64,000 nt of DNA, from assembly GCA_030684405.1 (NCBI GenBank), contig JAUXYA010000021.1, forward strand, positions 186,001-250,000, written 5' to 3'. Shown one piece after another: positions 62,005 to 64,000 of the stretch (positions are counted from its first letter, which is position 1; each line of letters starts with the position of its first letter). Position numbers and translations under genes: made by a program. The notes beneath the pieces were generated by a model. It did no database searches. It saw only the letters and a list, made by a program, of their open reading frames with translations, and was not told the DNA's origin. Source of the DNA: Burkholderiales bacterium (GTDB lineage: Bacteria > Pseudomonadota > Gammaproteobacteria > Burkholderiales > SG8-41).

Positions 62005-63516
62005 TCAACCGTTTTCTTCAATAGCCTTGATCCGCAGTGAATTGAATTTCCTGAATAGCGGCAGGCACAGCAGTACGACCGCCAAAAACAACATTGTCGC
62101 TGAAATGGGTCTTGACACGAAGATCGACATATCGCCGTTGGACATCATCAGCGACTGGCGCAGCGCGCGCTCCATCAAATTGCCAAGCACCAGGCCAAGA
62201 ATCAGTGGCGCCGACGGATAGTCCAAACGCCGCATCAGGTAACCGAGCAGTCCGAATAGCGCCAGCAGCACGCAGTCGAAGATGCTGCCCGACACCGTGT
62301 ACACACCGACCAGCGAAATGCCGAAAATGATCGGGTACAGCAGGTATTCGCGGACCTTGAGGATCTGCGCAAACAGTGGAATCAAGGGAAGGTTGAGCAC
62401 CAGCAGCATCACATTGCCGACGTACATACTGGCAACCAGCCCCCAGAACAGCTCCGGGTTGTCCTGGATCATCAACGGGCCGGGGCGCAGCCCCCAGAGG
62501 ATGAAGGCGGCGAGCAGGATGGCCGTGGTGCCGGACCCCGGGATCCCCAGCGTCAGCAGCGGCACCAGCGAGCCGCCGGTCTCCGAATTGTTAGCACCCT
62601 CCGGTGCCGCCACACCCTCGGGCACGCCGGTACCGAATTTCTCCGGGTGTTTCGACATTGCCTTCTCGACGCCGTAGGAGATGAATGACGCGATGGTTGA
62701 GCCGGCCCCCGGCAACACGCCGATGAGGAAGCCGATTACCGATCCATTGACGAAGGCAAAGCGGCAGGCCTTGAGTTCGGCCATGGTCGGCAGCAGGTTG
62801 CGCAGGCCCTTGGGCACCGGCAGCAGCGTGCCCTCTCCGCGCTTCTCCATGTTGCCGAGCACTTCCCCCAGCGCGAACACGCCGATGGCAACGACCACGA
62901 AATCGATGCCGTCAAGCAGGTGCGCCGTGCCGAAGGTGAAACGCGCGGAATCGCTGAACAGGTCGATACCCATACTGGCGATCCACAGGCCGACCAACAT
63001 CGCCAGCAAGGCCTTGACCATTGATGCACCGGCGAGCAGCACGACCATCGCCAGGCCCAGCGACATCAGTGCGAAATATTCCGGCGAACTGAAGGTCAAC
63101 GCGAATTTCGCCAGCGGCGGCGCCAGCAGCATCAGGCCAAGCACGCCGAAGGTTCCGGCAACGAAGGACGATATCGCGGCAATGCCCAGCGCCGCGCCGC
63201 CGCGCCCCTTGCGCGCCATCTGGTAACCGTCAAGACAGGTCACCACAGAAGCCGATTCGCCAGGCACATTAAGCAGAATGGCGGTTGTCGAGCCACCGTA
63301 CTTGGCGCCGTAATAGATGCCGGCGAGCATGATCACCGCGCTGGTGGGCGGCATGTTGAAGGTCAGCGGCAGCAGCATCGCAATCGTCGCGGCCGGCCCG
63401 AGCCCCGGCAGCACGCCGATCACGGTGCCGAGAAAAACGCCGATAAAACACCAGAACAGGTTCATCGGTTGCAGCGCAACCGCGAACCCCTGGCCAAGAC
63501 CGATCAGTGCTTCCAT
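62005..63516 (-). CDS. tctA: Tripartite tricarboxylate transporter permease
   Basis: A 503-residue membrane protein with about 12 transmembrane segments. GVLPGLGPAATIAMLLPLTF and the repeated-half GVLPGAGSTIASFISYGVEKA are the TctA twin motifs; KYGGSTTAILLNVPGE is conserved. It starts 1 bp after the tctB stop. Confidence 0.94.
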   Translation of the reverse strand: MEALIGLGQGFAVALQPMNLFWCFIGVFLGTVIGVLPGLGPAATIAMLLPLTFNMPPTSAVIMLAGIYYGAKYGGSTTAILLNVPGESASVVTCLDGYQMARKGRGGAALGIAAISSFVAGTFGVLGLMLLAPPLAKFALTFSSPEYFALMSLGLAMVVLLAGASMVKALLAMLVGLWIASMGIDLFSDSARFTFGTAHLLDGIDFVVVAIGVFALGEVLGNMEKRGEGTLLPVPKGLRNLLPTMAELKACRFAFVNGSVIGFLIGVLPGAGSTIASFISYGVEKAMSKHPEKFGTGVPEGVAAPEGANNSETGGSLVPLLTLGIPGSGTTAILLAAFILWGLRPGPLMIQDNPELFWGLVASMYVGNVMLLVLNLPLIPLFAQILKVREYLLYPIIFGISLVGVYTVSGSIFDCVLLALFGLLGYLMRRLDYPSAPLILGLVLGNLMERALRQSLMMSNGDMSIFVSRPISATMLFLAVVLLCLPLFRKFNSLRIKAIEENG

Positions 63517-63517
63517 G

Positions 63518-63970
63518 TCAGAACCCCAGCGGGCCGACCGGCAGGCTCAGATCCAGAGCCAGCACGAACAAAAAGTAAAATACGACTGCATTGCCAACGG
63601 CTGCCGCCATCGCGATTTTCAGCGGCCGGCCGTACATCACCGCCACCACGAACAGGGTCAGCAGCGCGAACGAGAGCAGGAATCCCAGCGGCTGCATCAG
63701 CGCGACGCAGCCGGCAAATGCCGCCCAGGCCAGCAGCGCGCGGCCGATGGCAGTCCAGTCCGCCGGTGCGCCGGGCGCCGGATTTATCGCTGAACGCAGC
63801 ACCAGCACCAGCGACAGCACAACCATCGCGATGCCGTACCAGAGCGGGAAAAACCCCGGCCCTGGGCCCTCCTCGCTCATGTAGTTCCAGCCGAGCGCCT
63901 CGATGATGACGTAGACACCCAGCGCGACCAGCACTGCGCCGGACAGCACGTCCCCGTTGAGTCTCCTCAT
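63518..63970 (-). CDS. tctB: Tripartite tricarboxylate transporter small membrane subunit
   Basis: A 150-residue protein with four transmembrane helices typical of TctB (MRRLNGDVLSGAVLVALGVYVIIEALGW and the GPGPGFFPLWYGIAMVVLSL motif). AGGAGG lies upstream of the ATG. First visible gene of the tctB-tctA-Bug-MmgE/PrpD operon; regulatory genes would lie outside the window. Confidence 0.92.
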   Translation of the reverse strand: MRRLNGDVLSGAVLVALGVYVIIEALGWNYMSEEGPGPGFFPLWYGIAMVVLSLVLVLRSAINPAPGAPADWTAIGRALLAWAAFAGCVALMQPLGFLLSFALLTLFVVAVMYGRPLKIAMAAAVGNAVVFYFLFVLALDLSLPVGPLGF

Positions 63971-64000
63971 GTCTTGCTCCTCCTGCGGAGACCGGTAGCA

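Overview
The window reads as chromosome of a GC-rich betaproteobacterium, most likely Burkholderiales-like. The evidence is the block gyrA-serC-serA-pheA-hisC-tyrA-aroA-cmk-rpsA-ihfB-lapA-lapB-pyrF-rfaE1-hldD-cysM, the neighbouring ompA/mtaD/ubiG/gph genes, an EarP/EF-P Arg32 pair and a Bug/Tct tricarboxylate transporter. An ectoine/hydroxyectoine operon and a BCCT transporter point to a saline or osmotically variable habitat. A SoeABC-like molybdoenzyme points to oxidation of reduced sulfur compounds.

Layout. 0-7.3 kb: 3' end of a DUF2126 gene, a glyoxalase-like gene, a 185-bp inverted-repeat element, a peroxiredoxin, lysC, queD, a Bax-inhibitor-1 protein and two tRNA-Ser genes, each followed by duplicated 5' tRNA fragments. 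7.3-26.8 kb: a minus-strand block for RNA modification, cysteine, LPS heptose, pyrimidine, ribosomal protein S1, aromatic amino acid, histidine and serine synthesis, ending in gyrA. 27.5-31.5 kb: an OmpA-like protein, mtaD-ubiG-gph and tmRNA (ssrA). 31.45-38.15 kb: a 6.7-kb integrative island inserted at the 3' end of ssrA, with tyrosine integrase, AlpA, small DNA-binding proteins, an iteron-like palindrome array and cargo including a DUF3800 protein. 38.2-46.8 kb: RidA, BCCT transporter, rlmJ, efp-earP, a cold-shock protein and ectABCD. 47-52.7 kb: soeABC with two small membrane proteins. 52.8-59.3 kb: LOG-family, DUF4139, a DUF4160/DUF2442 pair, LemA-GIDE, a hydrolase, DUF1992 and a DsbA/FrnE-family gene. 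59.3-64 kb: a second copy of the 185-bp element, then a tctB-tctA-Bug-MmgE/PrpD transport and catabolism cluster.

The strongest unexpected signal is at 59221-59223. The DsbA/FrnE-family gene carries an in-frame TGA exactly where the first catalytic cysteine of the CPWC motif belongs. It has a strong ribosome binding site, an intact reading frame on both sides and a possible stem-loop just after the TGA, so it is a good selenoprotein candidate that ordinary gene calling would truncate. Other points are the near-identical 185-bp MITE-like elements at 2527 and 59292, a recurrent AT-rich motif at gene boundaries that contains the IHF consensus, the architecture of the ssrA island (six integrase arm-type repeats, one between the integrase RBS and start; the original ssrA terminator moved to the far end) and the paired tRNA-Ser half-gene duplications.

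All calls rest on reading the sequence and remembered family motifs. No database search, folding or alignment program was run.
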